Both the position numbers and the translations under genes were made by a program. A stretch of 64,000 nt of DNA from Shimia sp. SK013 (GTDB lineage: Bacteria > Pseudomonadota > Alphaproteobacteria > Rhodobacterales > Rhodobacteraceae), in assembly GCF_001292625.1 (NCBI RefSeq), contig NZ_LAJH01000028.1, positions 234,914 to 298,913 on the forward strand, written 5' to 3'. Below the pieces are notes generated by a model. The model was not told the DNA's origin. It saw only the letters and a list, made by a program, of their open reading frames with translations, and made no database searches. Positions 17,401-26,933 of the stretch are shown in pieces (the first letter of the stretch is position 1; every line of letters begins with the position of its first letter).

Positions 17401-18383
17401 AACAGTATCAGGTTGTCGGCATCGGCAACGCCATCGTCGACGTCATCAGCCAATCCGATGACAGCTTTCTGGATCTGATGGGGATTCAGAAGGGCATCAT
17501 GCAACTGGTGGAAAAAGAGCGTGGCGAAATGCTTTATGCTGGCATGACCAACCGCACGCAGGCGCCGGGTGGATCGGTGGCGAACACGGTTGCCGGATTG
17601 GGCGCCTTGGGTCTTTCGACGGCCTTTATCGGACGGGTGCACAATGACGCGCTGGGCCAGTTTTATGCCAAAGAAATGCAAGCGGGTGGCACAGATTTTG
17701 TGAACCCGCCGGTTGCGGGTGGTGATCTGCCGACCTCGCGCTCGATGATCTTCGTGTCTCCGGACGGAGAGCGCTCGATGAACACTTATCTTGGGATTTC
17801 CTCAGAGGTGGGGCCGGAAGATGTGTCCGACGACGCAGCTGGTCAGGCACAGCTTCTGTTTCTGGAAGGCTACCTCTACGACAAGCCCAAGGGCAAAGAG
17901 GCGTTTGAACGTGCGGCCAAGCTGTGCCGCGATGGCGGCGGCAAGGCAGGCATTGCGTTGTCTGATCCCTTCTGTGTAGAGCGCCACCGCGACGATTTCC
18001 GGCGGCTGGTGAAGGAGCTCGACTTTGTGATCGGCAATGAGCACGAATGGGCGTCTTTGTATCAGACCGACCTGACCGCAGCTCTGGAACAGGCTGCGCA
18101 GGATTGTGGCATGGTGGTGTGCACCCGTTCAGGCAAAGACGTTGTTCTGCTGTCTGGCGATGAGGAAGTTAGGGTGGCCGTCAACGAGATCGTACCGGTC
18201 GATGCCACTGGGGCAGGGGATCAGTTTGCGTGCGGGTTCCTTTACGGCGTGGCGACGGGGCAAAGCCTTGAGACAGCCGGGCGAATGGGCTGTGTGGCCG
18301 CCGCCGAAGTGATCAGCCACTACGGCGCCCGTCCTGAAGTGGACGTCAAAGAGCTGTTTCGCAAAGAGGGGCTGTTGGGCTGA
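17397..18383 (+). CDS. PfkB-family kinase, adenosine kinase-like
   Basis: 328 aa ribokinase-fold enzyme. The N-terminal VVGIGNAIVDVIS, the substrate-binding GGSVANTVAGLGALG, and the C-terminal catalytic DATGAGDQFACGFLYG (anion hole and catalytic Asp) are all present. Alphaproteobacterial homologues of this length and N-terminus are annotated adenosine kinase; the substrate is not provable here. ATG overlaps the nth stop, so the two are co-translated despite unrelated functions. Confidence 0.9.
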   Translation: MKQYQVVGIGNAIVDVISQSDDSFLDLMGIQKGIMQLVEKERGEMLYAGMTNRTQAPGGSVANTVAGLGALGLSTAFIGRVHNDALGQFYAKEMQAGGTDFVNPPVAGGDLPTSRSMIFVSPDGERSMNTYLGISSEVGPEDVSDDAAGQAQLLFLEGYLYDKPKGKEAFERAAKLCRDGGGKAGIALSDPFCVERHRDDFRRLVKELDFVIGNEHEWASLYQTDLTAALEQAAQDCGMVVCTRSGKDVVLLSGDEEVRVAVNEIVPVDATGAGDQFACGFLYGVATGQSLETAGRMGCVAAAEVISHYGARPEVDVKELFRKEGLLG

Positions 18384-18420
18384 ACTCAGCAATGGTTGCG
18401 TCGGTGGCATCTTTTGGGGA

Positions 18421-18454
18421 GCCTCCGGCGGAGGTATTTTGAGAACAAAAAGCC
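18421..18454 (+). repeat. Trailer element C: core only
   Basis: Begins GCCTCCGGCGGAGG (a CCTCCG-CGGAGG hairpin), then TATTTTGAGAACA and an A-rich end. It differs from the copy at 34007-34040 at two of 34 positions. It lies 37 bases after the kinase stop in the sense orientation. The remaining bases to 18563 show nothing else. Confidence 0.75.
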
Positions 18455-18562
18455 AGGGTGCTTGGTTTCAGGCTCAAAGAGCAGCTTTGAGCGCGGCCTT
18501 AGGTTTTGGGAGCAACAGCGCGGCAGTGGTTTCCAAAGCGGCGGGAGCGCGCTCGAGATGGA

Positions 18563-20140
18563 TCAATCTGCGAAAAGGTAATTAGTAAGGGCGATTTTTT
18601 CTGCGACTTCCGGCGGGGCTGTCAGAAACTGTTCCAGCGCCTGAATGTGGTCAGACACGTCGTCGGCTTGCCGCAGGATGTTCAGGTTGTCAAAATCCGC
18701 GTCGCGGATACGATCGCTTTCGTTCACGATATCACGCCGGATCGTTGGCATCAGGCGTTCCAGAGTGTCCTGCGGTGTCTGTTCTCCAGCAAGGCCGATA
18801 CGCGTAGCGTGGCCCCTGAGGTAATCGTCGGTGAACTCACATTGGATTTCCATCATCCGCGTGGTGGAGCGATCCCCAAAGAAGTCTTGCATGAGATCCA
18901 TAGCGGACGGATCAAGACAGACCACCAATCGGTTGGTGTCATAATAGTCAAACAGCATCCGCATTAATGCGCGCCGGTGGCGTGTACGTTTGCCAAGCGT
19001 TGATTGGATGCCACCCAGATCCGGCAGTGGCGTGCCTTCTTCATTAAACAGATAGGCGATGGTCGGAATGTCGGTTTCCTGTCCGATCTGTTCAAGCAAA
19101 CGCTTGGCAACGTGCCACTTCTTGCACACCAACAGCATCAATTCGCGGTCCCGACCCAACGAGCTTTCGGTTTCCCAAAACCGACTTGCAAAGCGTTTGC
19201 CAACGCGGCCACGACCGGTCAGGAACTTGAACAGGCTTGGGCCTTCGGCGGAGATTTGGAAACCTACGTCCTTTTCCGCATACAAAGCGCCGAGGCGTTC
19301 TTTGAGTTCGATCGCTTCTGGGCTGATTTTGCGGGCAAAAAGATAGTCCTGACTGAGCAGCAAGTCGTAGTGGTCGTTATAAAACGTCAGCGGCATGCCG
19401 TAGTCGGAGAACATCAAGAAGGTCAGCGTGCGCGTGCGGATTTCTGTGGCCGGCACCAAGTGGCGCACGATGGTCTGGAAAAAGGTTTCATCCGGAATCC
19501 AGGTGGTGCGGAAGAACCGCATCACGTCGCGCCTTTGTTGGGTAAAGTTGAGAACAGCTTCGATGGTCTGGCGCCGCAGGCACCACCATTGGCTGCCGAT
19601 CATCACTTGAATGTCCGCCGGAATTTCACGGGTCAGGCCCAGTTTGCGCTGCACATTGAATGCAGCATAGAAACGCCGTTTTTGGGTGCGTTCATTGTAG
19701 TAGTGGCGATAGATCAGCCGTTCTTCTTTCCAGCCGGTCTTGATCCAATCGCTTTCTAAATAGTCAAAACTCTCGATGAAATCGACGTCGTGATCGTCCA
19801 GAAAATCATGGATGTATTCCGAGGATTTGATCACCATGCAATCGCCCGAGACCATATAAAAATGGGTCGCTCGCGGGAATTTTTTGACTGCGGTTTCCAC
19901 CGCATAAAGCGTCGCTTCCACCAGCGACCATTCTCCCCAGCCGCATTTGATGCGTTTGTGGGCAAACGCGACGTTGGGATTATTTCCCAACGCGGTCGTG
20001 ATGGCCTTAAAATGCTCTGGATTGGCACGCGCGTCAAAGTGGATGGAGATGTAGTCGCCGGTTGCCGTCAGGCTTTCAGCCTGCTTAATAATCGCCTCAG
20101 GATCCTTGTGGCACAGCAAAATATACGCAATTCGTGCCAT
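18563..20140 (-). CDS. GT14-type (Core-2/I-branching) beta-1,6-N-acetylglucosaminyltransferase with DUF5928-like C-terminus
   Basis: 525 aa. The first ~270 residues match the Core-2/I-branching GT14 fold: ARIAYILLCHKDP start, HFDARANPEHF, THFYMVSGDCMVIKSSEYI (the SG-D motif), and MIGSQWWCLRRQTIEAVL. Residues ~280-525 match the extra domain seen in roseobacters (DUF5928-type). It is cytoplasmic as far as can be seen (no signal or TM segment). ATG at 20138-20140 follows GGAAG; an ATG 14 codons upstream is less likely. It diverges from a sulfotransferase, suggesting joint decoration of a surface glycan. Confidence 0.85.
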   Translation of the reverse strand: MARIAYILLCHKDPEAIIKQAESLTATGDYISIHFDARANPEHFKAITTALGNNPNVAFAHKRIKCGWGEWSLVEATLYAVETAVKKFPRATHFYMVSGDCMVIKSSEYIHDFLDDHDVDFIESFDYLESDWIKTGWKEERLIYRHYYNERTQKRRFYAAFNVQRKLGLTREIPADIQVMIGSQWWCLRRQTIEAVLNFTQQRRDVMRFFRTTWIPDETFFQTIVRHLVPATEIRTRTLTFLMFSDYGMPLTFYNDHYDLLLSQDYLFARKISPEAIELKERLGALYAEKDVGFQISAEGPSLFKFLTGRGRVGKRFASRFWETESSLGRDRELMLLVCKKWHVAKRLLEQIGQETDIPTIAYLFNEEGTPLPDLGGIQSTLGKRTRHRRALMRMLFDYYDTNRLVVCLDPSAMDLMQDFFGDRSTTRMMEIQCEFTDDYLRGHATRIGLAGEQTPQDTLERLMPTIRRDIVNESDRIRDADFDNLNILRQADDVSDHIQALEQFLTAPPEVAEKIALTNYLFAD

Positions 20141-20286
20141 AAACTTCCGTGATCCCCTCTTTGACGATATGGTTTTATCCATTTAAAGATGAAGACGCAT
20201 TGAATAAACAGGCTTTGTTAGGATTTTTTTATTTCTGACAGGCGACTACCGACGGTAACAACCGCGGACTTCAGGAGGCGAGTAGG

Positions 20287-21105
20287 ATGGGTTTTCCGGG
20301 AACTTGGATGACAGAGAGCGAAAGCGTGGTGTACCGCGTGGTGCCAAAATGCGCCTGCTCAACCATTGGCCAGATCATGTTTTATTCGGATCACGGCGAA
20401 TTTTTCGACGGTGACATCCACGACGCCAAAGGCGGTTTGCACAAGTGGGCGCTGGAAGAAAGCCATCAGCCGATCATCGACAACGTGCAAGCGCACAAAT
20501 CATATGCGTTTACCTGTGTGCGCAATCCCTACACCCGTATTCTGTCGTCGTTCTTTGACAAAATTTGCGGCATTCAGCGCAACGGTAAACGCTATCGCGG
20601 CAATCTCGTGCCAATGCTGATCCAGAAATATGGCATCGAAGTGGGTGGCGAGGACGGCAAACAGGAGTTTGACCAGATCCAGAGCTTTCGCCGGTTTCTG
20701 CTGTTTGCGCGCGACACCATCCGCTGGCGCCGCCCGATGGATCCCGACATTCACTGGTCAGCAATGTCAGGTCACGTGTCGACATTCATCGTGAACGGTG
20801 GACAATACGACAAAATCCTTTGGACCGAAAAATTCAACGACGGCATGCAGGAGGTGCTTGAAAACATCGAGCCTGCACATGCGATTGATCTTTCGGGCAT
20901 TCCCCGGTTCAACGAAAGCGAGGGCCACGGGCCCAAACGTGCGCATCCGGTTGAGGACTACTTTGACGATCTGTCGATGCATCTGGTCTATGAGATCTAC
21001 AAACGAGATTTCAATCTGTTCAAATATGATTTCGAAAATCCGGGCAACAAGATGCCAATCGGAGAAATCGATCTGGACGAGGTGCACGCCAAGTTGGGTG
21101 ACTGA
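20287..21105 (+). CDS. Sulfotransferase family 2 (carbohydrate sulfotransferase-like)
   Basis: 272 aa. The PAPS 5'-phosphosulfate loop is VVPKCACSTIGQIM near residue 18 and the 3'-phosphate site FTCVRNPYTRILSSFFDK near residue 75, the arrangement of Golgi-type carbohydrate sulfotransferases. It would transfer sulfate from PAPS to a sugar. AGGAGG lies eight bases before the ATG. It is divergent from the glycosyltransferase (146 bases), so both may modify the same polysaccharide; the acceptor is unknown. A terminator follows at 21141. Confidence 0.88.
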   Translation: MGFPGTWMTESESVVYRVVPKCACSTIGQIMFYSDHGEFFDGDIHDAKGGLHKWALEESHQPIIDNVQAHKSYAFTCVRNPYTRILSSFFDKICGIQRNGKRYRGNLVPMLIQKYGIEVGGEDGKQEFDQIQSFRRFLLFARDTIRWRRPMDPDIHWSAMSGHVSTFIVNGGQYDKILWTEKFNDGMQEVLENIEPAHAIDLSGIPRFNESEGHGPKRAHPVEDYFDDLSMHLVYEIYKRDFNLFKYDFENPGNKMPIGEIDLDEVHAKLGD

Positions 21106-21140
21106 GGACCAGAGCGGTCTCTGCGGGACCTTGTGAAACG

Positions 21141-21171
21141 AAAAAAGGCGGGCCAAAGGCCCGCCTTTTTC
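21141..21171. terminator. Bidirectional intrinsic terminator
   Basis: AAAAAAGGCGGGCC-AAA-GGCCCGCCTTTTT: a GC stem with A-run on one side and T-run on the other, so it can end both the sulfotransferase transcript and the minus-strand transport operon (SBP stop 21195). Confidence 0.9.
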
Positions 21172-21194
21172 AGTCTGTTTCGTTCAGCCAAAGC

Positions 21195-22349
21195 TTACTG
21201 ACGAGATACCAGTTTCCAGCCACCACCTTCGACGATGGAAATGGTCACTTCGTCCACACCCTGGTGGTCGCCCGCGCCATATTTAACCATGGCATCGGTC
21301 AGCTCGTCTTTGTACTCAAGGCTTTCCATGCCAGCCGCAAAGCTTTCATGTGTCAGGTTTGGACCTGCCGCTTCGAGTGCGCGTACAACTGTGTCGGCAC
21401 CGGAATAGCCCAGCATCGCAAAACCGCTTGCTGGCTGGTTATACTTGGCTTTGTAGTCCGCGATGAATTTGCCAGGAACGGCCTCGCCAGCGCGCGAATA
21501 CAGATCAACCCAACCCGCAGCTGCATACAGACCATCGGTTACGCCGCCCGGCACCATGGCAACCGGCTCAAGGAAGCCAGCAGAGGTGTTGAGGAATTTG
21601 ACGTCGGTCCAGCCCAGTTTCTTGGCGGTGCCAACCACTGTGATGCCTTGACGCACACCCAGAGCCATTGTGATCACGTCACATTCGGCGGCTTTGAGTT
21701 TGGTCAGCGAGCCAACAAAGTCCAGTTCATCGGGTTTGTGTGTGGTTTCGCCACCCAGTGTCAGACCAAGGCCTGCAGCCACATCTTTGGTCGACTCGGC
21801 GATCTCTTTGCCGAAGTCAGACGGGATATACATGGTGCAGATCTCTTTGGCGTCAAATTCGGCAGCGAGGTACTTCACGCCAACCTGAACCTGATCCCAA
21901 TAGCTGGAAAAGCCGATGAACTTGTTGTCGATCGGGTCCTGCAACATCTGACGTGCAGACGACAGCGGGCCAATATTCGGGATGCCTTTAGGGTCCAAAA
22001 GCTTGAAGCCCGCGATGTTCATCGGTGTGCCAAGTGACAGCAACATGCCAAAGACTTTGTCGCGGTTCAGCAGCTTGTTGTAGCCCTGCATGGCGCGCGG
22101 GATCTGGTAGCCGTTGTCCTCCACAACGAATTTGATCATACGGCCGTGGATACCACCTGCGGCGTTGACCTCGTCAAAGCGCATATTTGCGCCGTTCACA
22201 GCTGGAACACCCACTGCAGCAAAGATGCCGCTGAGGTCGTTCACAGATCCGAACACAACTTCAGTGTCTGTCACACCCTGCGTCTCTGCAAAGGCTTGAG
22301 ACGAAAGCGCCATTGCGCCTGCCGCGACTGCGGTCGTCAATTTTTTCAT
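21195..22349 (-). CDS. Branched-chain amino acid-type ABC transporter substrate-binding protein
   Basis: 384 aa periplasmic protein of the HAAT (LivJ/LivK) class. Sec signal peptide of 21 residues ends ...SSQAFA. The mature start VTDTEVVFGSVNDLSGIFAAVG is the usual peptide-fold first strand with the SG ligand loop. It closes the operon livH-livM-livG-livF-acyl-CoA synthetase-SBP and is followed by a terminator. GGAGG is ten bases before the ATG. The ligand is unknown: proteins of this class next to acyl-CoA ligases often bind aromatic or aliphatic carboxylates rather than amino acids. Confidence 0.92.
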   Translation of the reverse strand: MKKLTTAVAAGAMALSSQAFAETQGVTDTEVVFGSVNDLSGIFAAVGVPAVNGANMRFDEVNAAGGIHGRMIKFVVEDNGYQIPRAMQGYNKLLNRDKVFGMLLSLGTPMNIAGFKLLDPKGIPNIGPLSSARQMLQDPIDNKFIGFSSYWDQVQVGVKYLAAEFDAKEICTMYIPSDFGKEIAESTKDVAAGLGLTLGGETTHKPDELDFVGSLTKLKAAECDVITMALGVRQGITVVGTAKKLGWTDVKFLNTSAGFLEPVAMVPGGVTDGLYAAAGWVDLYSRAGEAVPGKFIADYKAKYNQPASGFAMLGYSGADTVVRALEAAGPNLTHESFAAGMESLEYKDELTDAMVKYGAGDHQGVDEVTISIVEGGGWKLVSRQ

Positions 22350-22396
22350 GTCTTCCTCCCGTTGGAATAGTGGTCTTGAGCCACAATAAAAATAGC

Positions 22397-24280
22397 TTAA
22401 TACATTTCCTCGATAAGTCCCGCGTGTTTCTTCTCTACGAAACTACGCTTGAGTTTCATGGTTGCGGTAAGCTCTTCGTCCTCCGCCGTCAGCAGAACAT
22501 TGATCAGGCGGAAATCCTTGATCTGTTCCACTCGGGCGAATTCTTTGTTGACCTCATCAACCTCCCTTTTGATGAGATCCACCACCTCCTGTGCCGCGCA
22601 AAGCGAGGCAAAATCAGAGAATGGCACCTTCAGGTCCTGCGCGAATTTCTCGACGTTTTCCTGATCAATCATGATCAGGCACGACAAGTATTTGCGCGCA
22701 TCGCCAATCACCACTGCATCAGAGATATAGTGGCTGAACTTCAAACGGCTTTCGATTTCCGCCGGAGTGATGTTCTTGCCGCCTGCGGTGATGATGATGT
22801 CCTTAAGGCGACCGGTGATCGACACAAAGCCGTCCTCGTCCACCTTGCCGACATCACCCGTTCGCAGCCAGCCATCGTCGGTGAAAGTCTCCACCGTCTT
22901 TTCGTTGTTGCGCCAGTAGCCTTGGAAGTTGTTCAGGCCGTAGGTCTGAATCTCGCCATCCTCGGCAATGCGCACTTCAAAGCCGGGAACAGCTTTACCC
23001 ACCGTGCCGATTTTGTTGTCATCGGGCAGGTTGATCGAGGCGATACCGGCGTTCTCGGTCATGCCGTAGCCTTCGAGAAGCTGAACCCCAATGGCCCAAT
23101 ACCAGCGGATAAGCTCTGGCGAAATCGGGGCCGCGCCAGTGCCGCCGCGTCGCATTTTGTCCATGCCCAACATGCGACGCAGGTTGCGCAGCACGAGGAA
23201 ATCCCAGATCGCATAGTTGACTTTGGTCACAATTGGCACCGGCTTGCGGTCCAACAGGTAATCGGCACGTTTCAAACCTGCCTTGATCGCCAACTTAAAA
23301 CACAGGCGCCCGATTGGGGTCGCCTCTTGAGCCAGAACCAGAACGCGGGAATAGACTTTTTCCCAGACACGCGGCACGGCGGTAAAGTGCGCGGGGGAGA
23401 CTTCTTGAAGGTTGTCAAAGACGGTCTCGGTGCTTTCGGCAAAGTTCACCGTGGATTTGCCCGCAATCGGGAAATAGGCCGACACGTTGCGTTCCAGAAT
23501 GTGACAGAGCGGCAGGAAACACAGCTGCTCGTCGTCGTCATGTGTGGGCAGCGCGTGCGCACCCGACACACAGCCCGCGATCACGTTCTCCTGAGACAGC
23601 ATCGCGCCTTTGGGGGCGCCGGTTGTACCGGAAGTATAGATCAACAGACCCGTGTCTTCGGGCTTGGCTTTGGCGATCTCATCCTCAAAGAAACCGTGGT
23701 TTTCCGCATCAAAGGCGCGGCCGGTGTCATAGAGTTCGTCCAGAAAGACGCATTTTTCGTGGCGAAGATCATGCAGGCCATCGGGGTCGAGAATGATGAT
23801 CTTTTCGACTTGGTTGGCCCGATCTTCGATCTCAAGGAACTTGTCGAGCTGTTCGTCGTTTTCCACAAACAGGAACCTGCTGCCGCTGTCGCGCAGCAGG
23901 TATTCCAACTGGCTTGCGGAATCCGTTGTGTAAACACCGGACGCGATGCCGCCGACACATTGGATGCCCATGTCGGCATAAAGCCATTCCTTGCGGTCTT
24001 CCGACAGGATCGACACCACTTCGCCACGCTCCAGACCGAGGGCGCGCAGGCCTAGACCGATCCATTTGGCGTGGGTCCAATAGTCTTTCCACGAGTAGCT
24101 TTGCCAGATTCCGAAGTCTTTTTCGCGGTGTGCTGTGCGATCGCCCAGTTGTTCACAGCGTTTCTGAAACAGACCCACCACGGTGTCGCAGCCATCCACA
24201 AGCGCGGGGCGTTGCCCCGGTGTGGCGGATACGATGACGCCGTTGATCTCGATCTGGTCGGCATTTGTGTGCACGTTCAT
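22397..24280 (-). CDS. AMP-binding acyl-CoA synthetase (long-chain type)
   Basis: 627 aa. The ANL-family motifs are present: LLIYTSGTTGAPKGAML (phosphate loop, near residue 180), GYGMTENAGIASIN, TGDVGKVDEDGFVSITGRLKDIIITAGGKNI (adenylation and hinge). It activates a carboxylate to an acyl-CoA via an acyl-AMP. The AHREKDFGIWQSYSW N-terminal stretch is shared with the synthetase at 40291 (AYREKEFGIWQRWTW), so the two are paralogues. ATG at 24278-24280 sits behind GGGAGGAC. It lies inside the transport operon between LivF and the binding protein, so import and CoA activation are likely coupled. Confidence 0.93.
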   Translation of the reverse strand: MNVHTNADQIEINGVIVSATPGQRPALVDGCDTVVGLFQKRCEQLGDRTAHREKDFGIWQSYSWKDYWTHAKWIGLGLRALGLERGEVVSILSEDRKEWLYADMGIQCVGGIASGVYTTDSASQLEYLLRDSGSRFLFVENDEQLDKFLEIEDRANQVEKIIILDPDGLHDLRHEKCVFLDELYDTGRAFDAENHGFFEDEIAKAKPEDTGLLIYTSGTTGAPKGAMLSQENVIAGCVSGAHALPTHDDDEQLCFLPLCHILERNVSAYFPIAGKSTVNFAESTETVFDNLQEVSPAHFTAVPRVWEKVYSRVLVLAQEATPIGRLCFKLAIKAGLKRADYLLDRKPVPIVTKVNYAIWDFLVLRNLRRMLGMDKMRRGGTGAAPISPELIRWYWAIGVQLLEGYGMTENAGIASINLPDDNKIGTVGKAVPGFEVRIAEDGEIQTYGLNNFQGYWRNNEKTVETFTDDGWLRTGDVGKVDEDGFVSITGRLKDIIITAGGKNITPAEIESRLKFSHYISDAVVIGDARKYLSCLIMIDQENVEKFAQDLKVPFSDFASLCAAQEVVDLIKREVDEVNKEFARVEQIKDFRLINVLLTAEDEELTATMKLKRSFVEKKHAGLIEEMY

Positions 24281-24302
24281 TGCATGTCCTCCCTGCGTCC
24301 GA

Positions 24303-25076
24303 TCAACGCCATGTCTTCTTGCGCTTCCAACGACGTTCGCCGCGTGCGCCTTCTTCTTGATGGCCGAGGTAGAACGACTTGATGTCCTCACTCTCCATCA
24401 GGCGGTCCGCCGTGTCGTCCATGACGATCCTGCCGACCTCCATCACATAGCCCACGTCCGCGAGTTCCAGCGCCACTTTGGCGTTTTGCTCGACCAGCAT
24501 CATGGTCACGCCTTCGTCTTTGTTCAGGCGTTTGAGAATGGCAAAGATCTCTTGCACCAGAAGCGGTGACAGACCCAATGATGGCTCGTCCAACAGCATG
24601 ATTTTAGGGCGCAACATCAGGCCACGACCAATCGCGAGCATCTGCTGCTGACCACCAGACAATGTGCCGGCCTCCTGATTGCGGCGTTCAGCCAGAATCG
24701 GGAAATACTCAAAGACCATTTGGCGGTCTTTCTCGATCTCGGCTTTGTCCGAGCGTGTGTAGGCGCCCAAAGTCAAGTTTTCATCCACGGTCAAAAGCGG
24801 GAAAACCTCGCGGCCCTCCGGCACGTGAACGATGCCCCGACCAACGACTTTGTGTGGCTCCATCCCTTGGATTTCACGCCCGTCAAAGACAACTTGGCCT
24901 TTTTCCGGATCCATGATGCCTGAGATGGTTTTCAGCAGAGTGGATTTGCCCGCGCCATTGGCGCCAAGCACGGTCACGACCTGCCCTTTTTCCACTTTAA
25001 GGGATACCCCACGGATCGCCATAATCGGCCCGTAGAAGCTTTCGATGTTTTTGATATCTAGAAGCGTTTCGGCCAT
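24303..25076 (-). CDS. ABC transporter ATPase, LivF type
   Basis: 257 aa. Walker A GANGAGKSTLLK, signature LSGGQQQMLAIGRGLM, Walker B IMLLDEPSLGLSP and switch His region (MLVEQNAKVALEL in place of H) fit LivF. A basic tail (GERRWKRKKTW) extends the C-terminus. ATG at 25074-25076 overlaps the LivG stop by one base. Confidence 0.95.
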   Translation of the reverse strand: MAETLLDIKNIESFYGPIMAIRGVSLKVEKGQVVTVLGANGAGKSTLLKTISGIMDPEKGQVVFDGREIQGMEPHKVVGRGIVHVPEGREVFPLLTVDENLTLGAYTRSDKAEIEKDRQMVFEYFPILAERRNQEAGTLSGGQQQMLAIGRGLMLRPKIMLLDEPSLGLSPLLVQEIFAILKRLNKDEGVTMMLVEQNAKVALELADVGYVMEVGRIVMDDTADRLMESEDIKSFYLGHQEEGARGERRWKRKKTWR

Positions 25077-25846
25077 TATGCTGCTCCCGCGCCAAGATAG
25101 GCTTCGATCACGGCAGGATCGGATTGAACCTGCGCTGGCGTGCCTTCGGCCAGTTTGGCCCCATCTGCAAGCGCCAGAACGCGGTCGGAAACGCCGCTGA
25201 CCAGACCCATGTCATGTTCCACCATCAATACGGTGATCCCCATTTGTTTGCGGATGTCGTCAATCCACCACCGCATGTCTTGTGTTTCTTCCACCGAGAG
25301 ACCCGAGGCCGGTTCGTCCAGCAGCAACAGCCGCGGCCCAGAGGCCAGTGCGCGACCCAGTTCGACAACTTTGCGCACACCATAAGGCAGGCCCGCGATC
25401 ATCTTGTCGCGATAGGGCTGCAGGTCGAGAAAATCGATGACCTCCTCCACGGCTTCGCGGTGCTTTTTCTCTTCGCGCCGCACTTTGGACGTGAACAGCA
25501 TTTCCTGCATCAGGTTGGTGTTGCGATGGCGATGCCGCCCGACCAAAAGGTTTTGCAGTACGGTCGCGTGGTCAAACAGCTCGATGTTCTGAAAGGTACG
25601 CGCGATGCCCAGATCGGCCACCGAATCCGCGTCCCGTTCCAACAGGTTGTTGCCGTCGAAATTGATCGAACCCGCATAGGGACCGTAAAACCGCGAGATC
25701 AGGTTAAAAACGGTCGATTTGCCCGCCCCGTTTGGCCCCACGATGGCATAGACTTCGCCTTCTTCGACCGAAAACGTCAGATCGTTCACGGCCACGACGC
25801 CACCAAACTTGAGCGTCGCGTTGTTGATTTCCAGCAGGTTGCTCAT
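25076..25846 (-). CDS. ABC transporter ATPase, LivG type
   Basis: 256 aa. Walker [13 protein letters not shown], LivG signature ARTFQNIELFDHATVLQNLLVGRH, the ABC signature region LPYGVRKVVELGRAL and Walker B LLLLDEPASGLS, then MVEHDMGLV. ATG at 25844-25846 overlaps the LivM stop; a longer frame upstream is antisense-like and rejected. The C-terminal EAYLGAGAA is typical of LivG. Confidence 0.95.
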   Translation of the reverse strand: MSNLLEINNATLKFGGVVAVNDLTFSVEEGEVYAIVGPNGAGKSTVFNLISRFYGPYAGSINFDGNNLLERDADSVADLGIARTFQNIELFDHATVLQNLLVGRHRHRNTNLMQEMLFTSKVRREEKKHREAVEEVIDFLDLQPYRDKMIAGLPYGVRKVVELGRALASGPRLLLLDEPASGLSVEETQDMRWWIDDIRKQMGITVLMVEHDMGLVSGVSDRVLALADGAKLAEGTPAQVQSDPAVIEAYLGAGAA

Positions 25847-26928
25847 CTCAGGCGCTCCGTCTTCAAGTAGCTCTTCTGGCGCTTGAACATGTCTTTGCGC
25901 GCAAAGGGGAACAGTTCGAACCAAATGCGGATTTTCATCCAGCGGCCGTAAATGCCCATCGGTTCAAACAGGATGAAAAGGATCAGGATCATGCCAAACA
26001 CGCCGGTTTCCAGTCCCGGAATGGCAACACCGCCGCCAATTACGGTTTCTTTGGCGATTGACAGGAACTGCGGCAGGAACGCCACCACAACCGCGCCAAA
26101 GAACGCGCCGTGGATTGAGCCCAGGCCACCAATCACGATCATCATAAGCAAGGTGATGGAGATCACAATCGAGAAGGTCTCGTTGTTAAACGCTCCGGCA
26201 AAGAACCCCATGAGGGCGCCAGCAAGACCGGTGATCGCACAGCTAAAGCCAAAGGCAATCGCCTTGGTACGAGAGATGTGAATGCCCATTGCCATTGCCG
26301 AAACTTCGCTGTCACGCACCGCTGCAAACGCGCGGCCCAAAGGTGAGCGCAAGATGTTGCGATAGATCAGCGTACAGATGATCGTCACGGCCAAAACCAA
26401 CCAATAGAACCGGTCAGGTGTGGTCCAGCGCTCAATCTCGATGCCGAAGATGTTGATTACTGGTGCGAATTTGCCCGACACGCCGTTGGTGATCGGCTCC
26501 ATCAGAACGATGATGTCATCGGCGAGGATCGAAATGGCCATCGTGGCAATCGCCAGATAGATGCCGTGCAGGCGGATCGCAGGGATGGCAATGATCGTGC
26601 CAATAACGCCGGTCAGAACGCCTGCCGCCGGAAAGGCGATCAGGAAAGGCAGGCCCTGTTCCATAAAGATAATGCAGGAGTAGCAGCCCAGCGCCAAAAA
26701 CGCCGCGTGGCCCAGAGAGGCCTGACCGGTTTGCCCCGTCAGCATCATCAAACCAAGACCGGCGATGGCCCAGATCAGAACGTTGGTGACTTCGCCAATG
26801 AAGAAGTCGTCAATCAACCATGGCAGCACCACGGCGATTGCGATCAGGATGGCATAGACAAAGAAACTCCACCAATCGGGGAACAGTCGAATGTCATGCT
26901 CGTAAGAGGTCTTAAAATGAATACGCAT
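25843..26928 (-). CDS. ABC transporter permease, LivM type
   Basis: 361 aa with about ten hydrophobic segments, the LivM core being LIWAIAGLGLMMLTGQTGQASLGHAAFLALG and the coupling helix RSPLGRAFAAVRDSEVSAMAMG; IGGLGSIHGAFFGA follows. A soluble N-terminus (FKTSYEHDIRLF) and a basic C-terminal tail frame the helices. It overlaps LivG by four bases (ATGA) and lies five bases from LivH. Confidence 0.95.
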   Translation of the reverse strand: MRIHFKTSYEHDIRLFPDWWSFFVYAILIAIAVVLPWLIDDFFIGEVTNVLIWAIAGLGLMMLTGQTGQASLGHAAFLALGCYSCIIFMEQGLPFLIAFPAAGVLTGVIGTIIAIPAIRLHGIYLAIATMAISILADDIIVLMEPITNGVSGKFAPVINIFGIEIERWTTPDRFYWLVLAVTIICTLIYRNILRSPLGRAFAAVRDSEVSAMAMGIHISRTKAIAFGFSCAITGLAGALMGFFAGAFNNETFSIVISITLLMMIVIGGLGSIHGAFFGAVVVAFLPQFLSIAKETVIGGGVAIPGLETGVFGMILILFILFEPMGIYGRWMKIRIWFELFPFARKDMFKRQKSYLKTERLR

Positions 26929-26933
26929 GTGCT

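Noticed and set aside
22313..24055. 580-codon frame antisense to the acyl-CoA synthetase
   Set aside because: No recognisable domain; the other strand carries clear ANL motifs.
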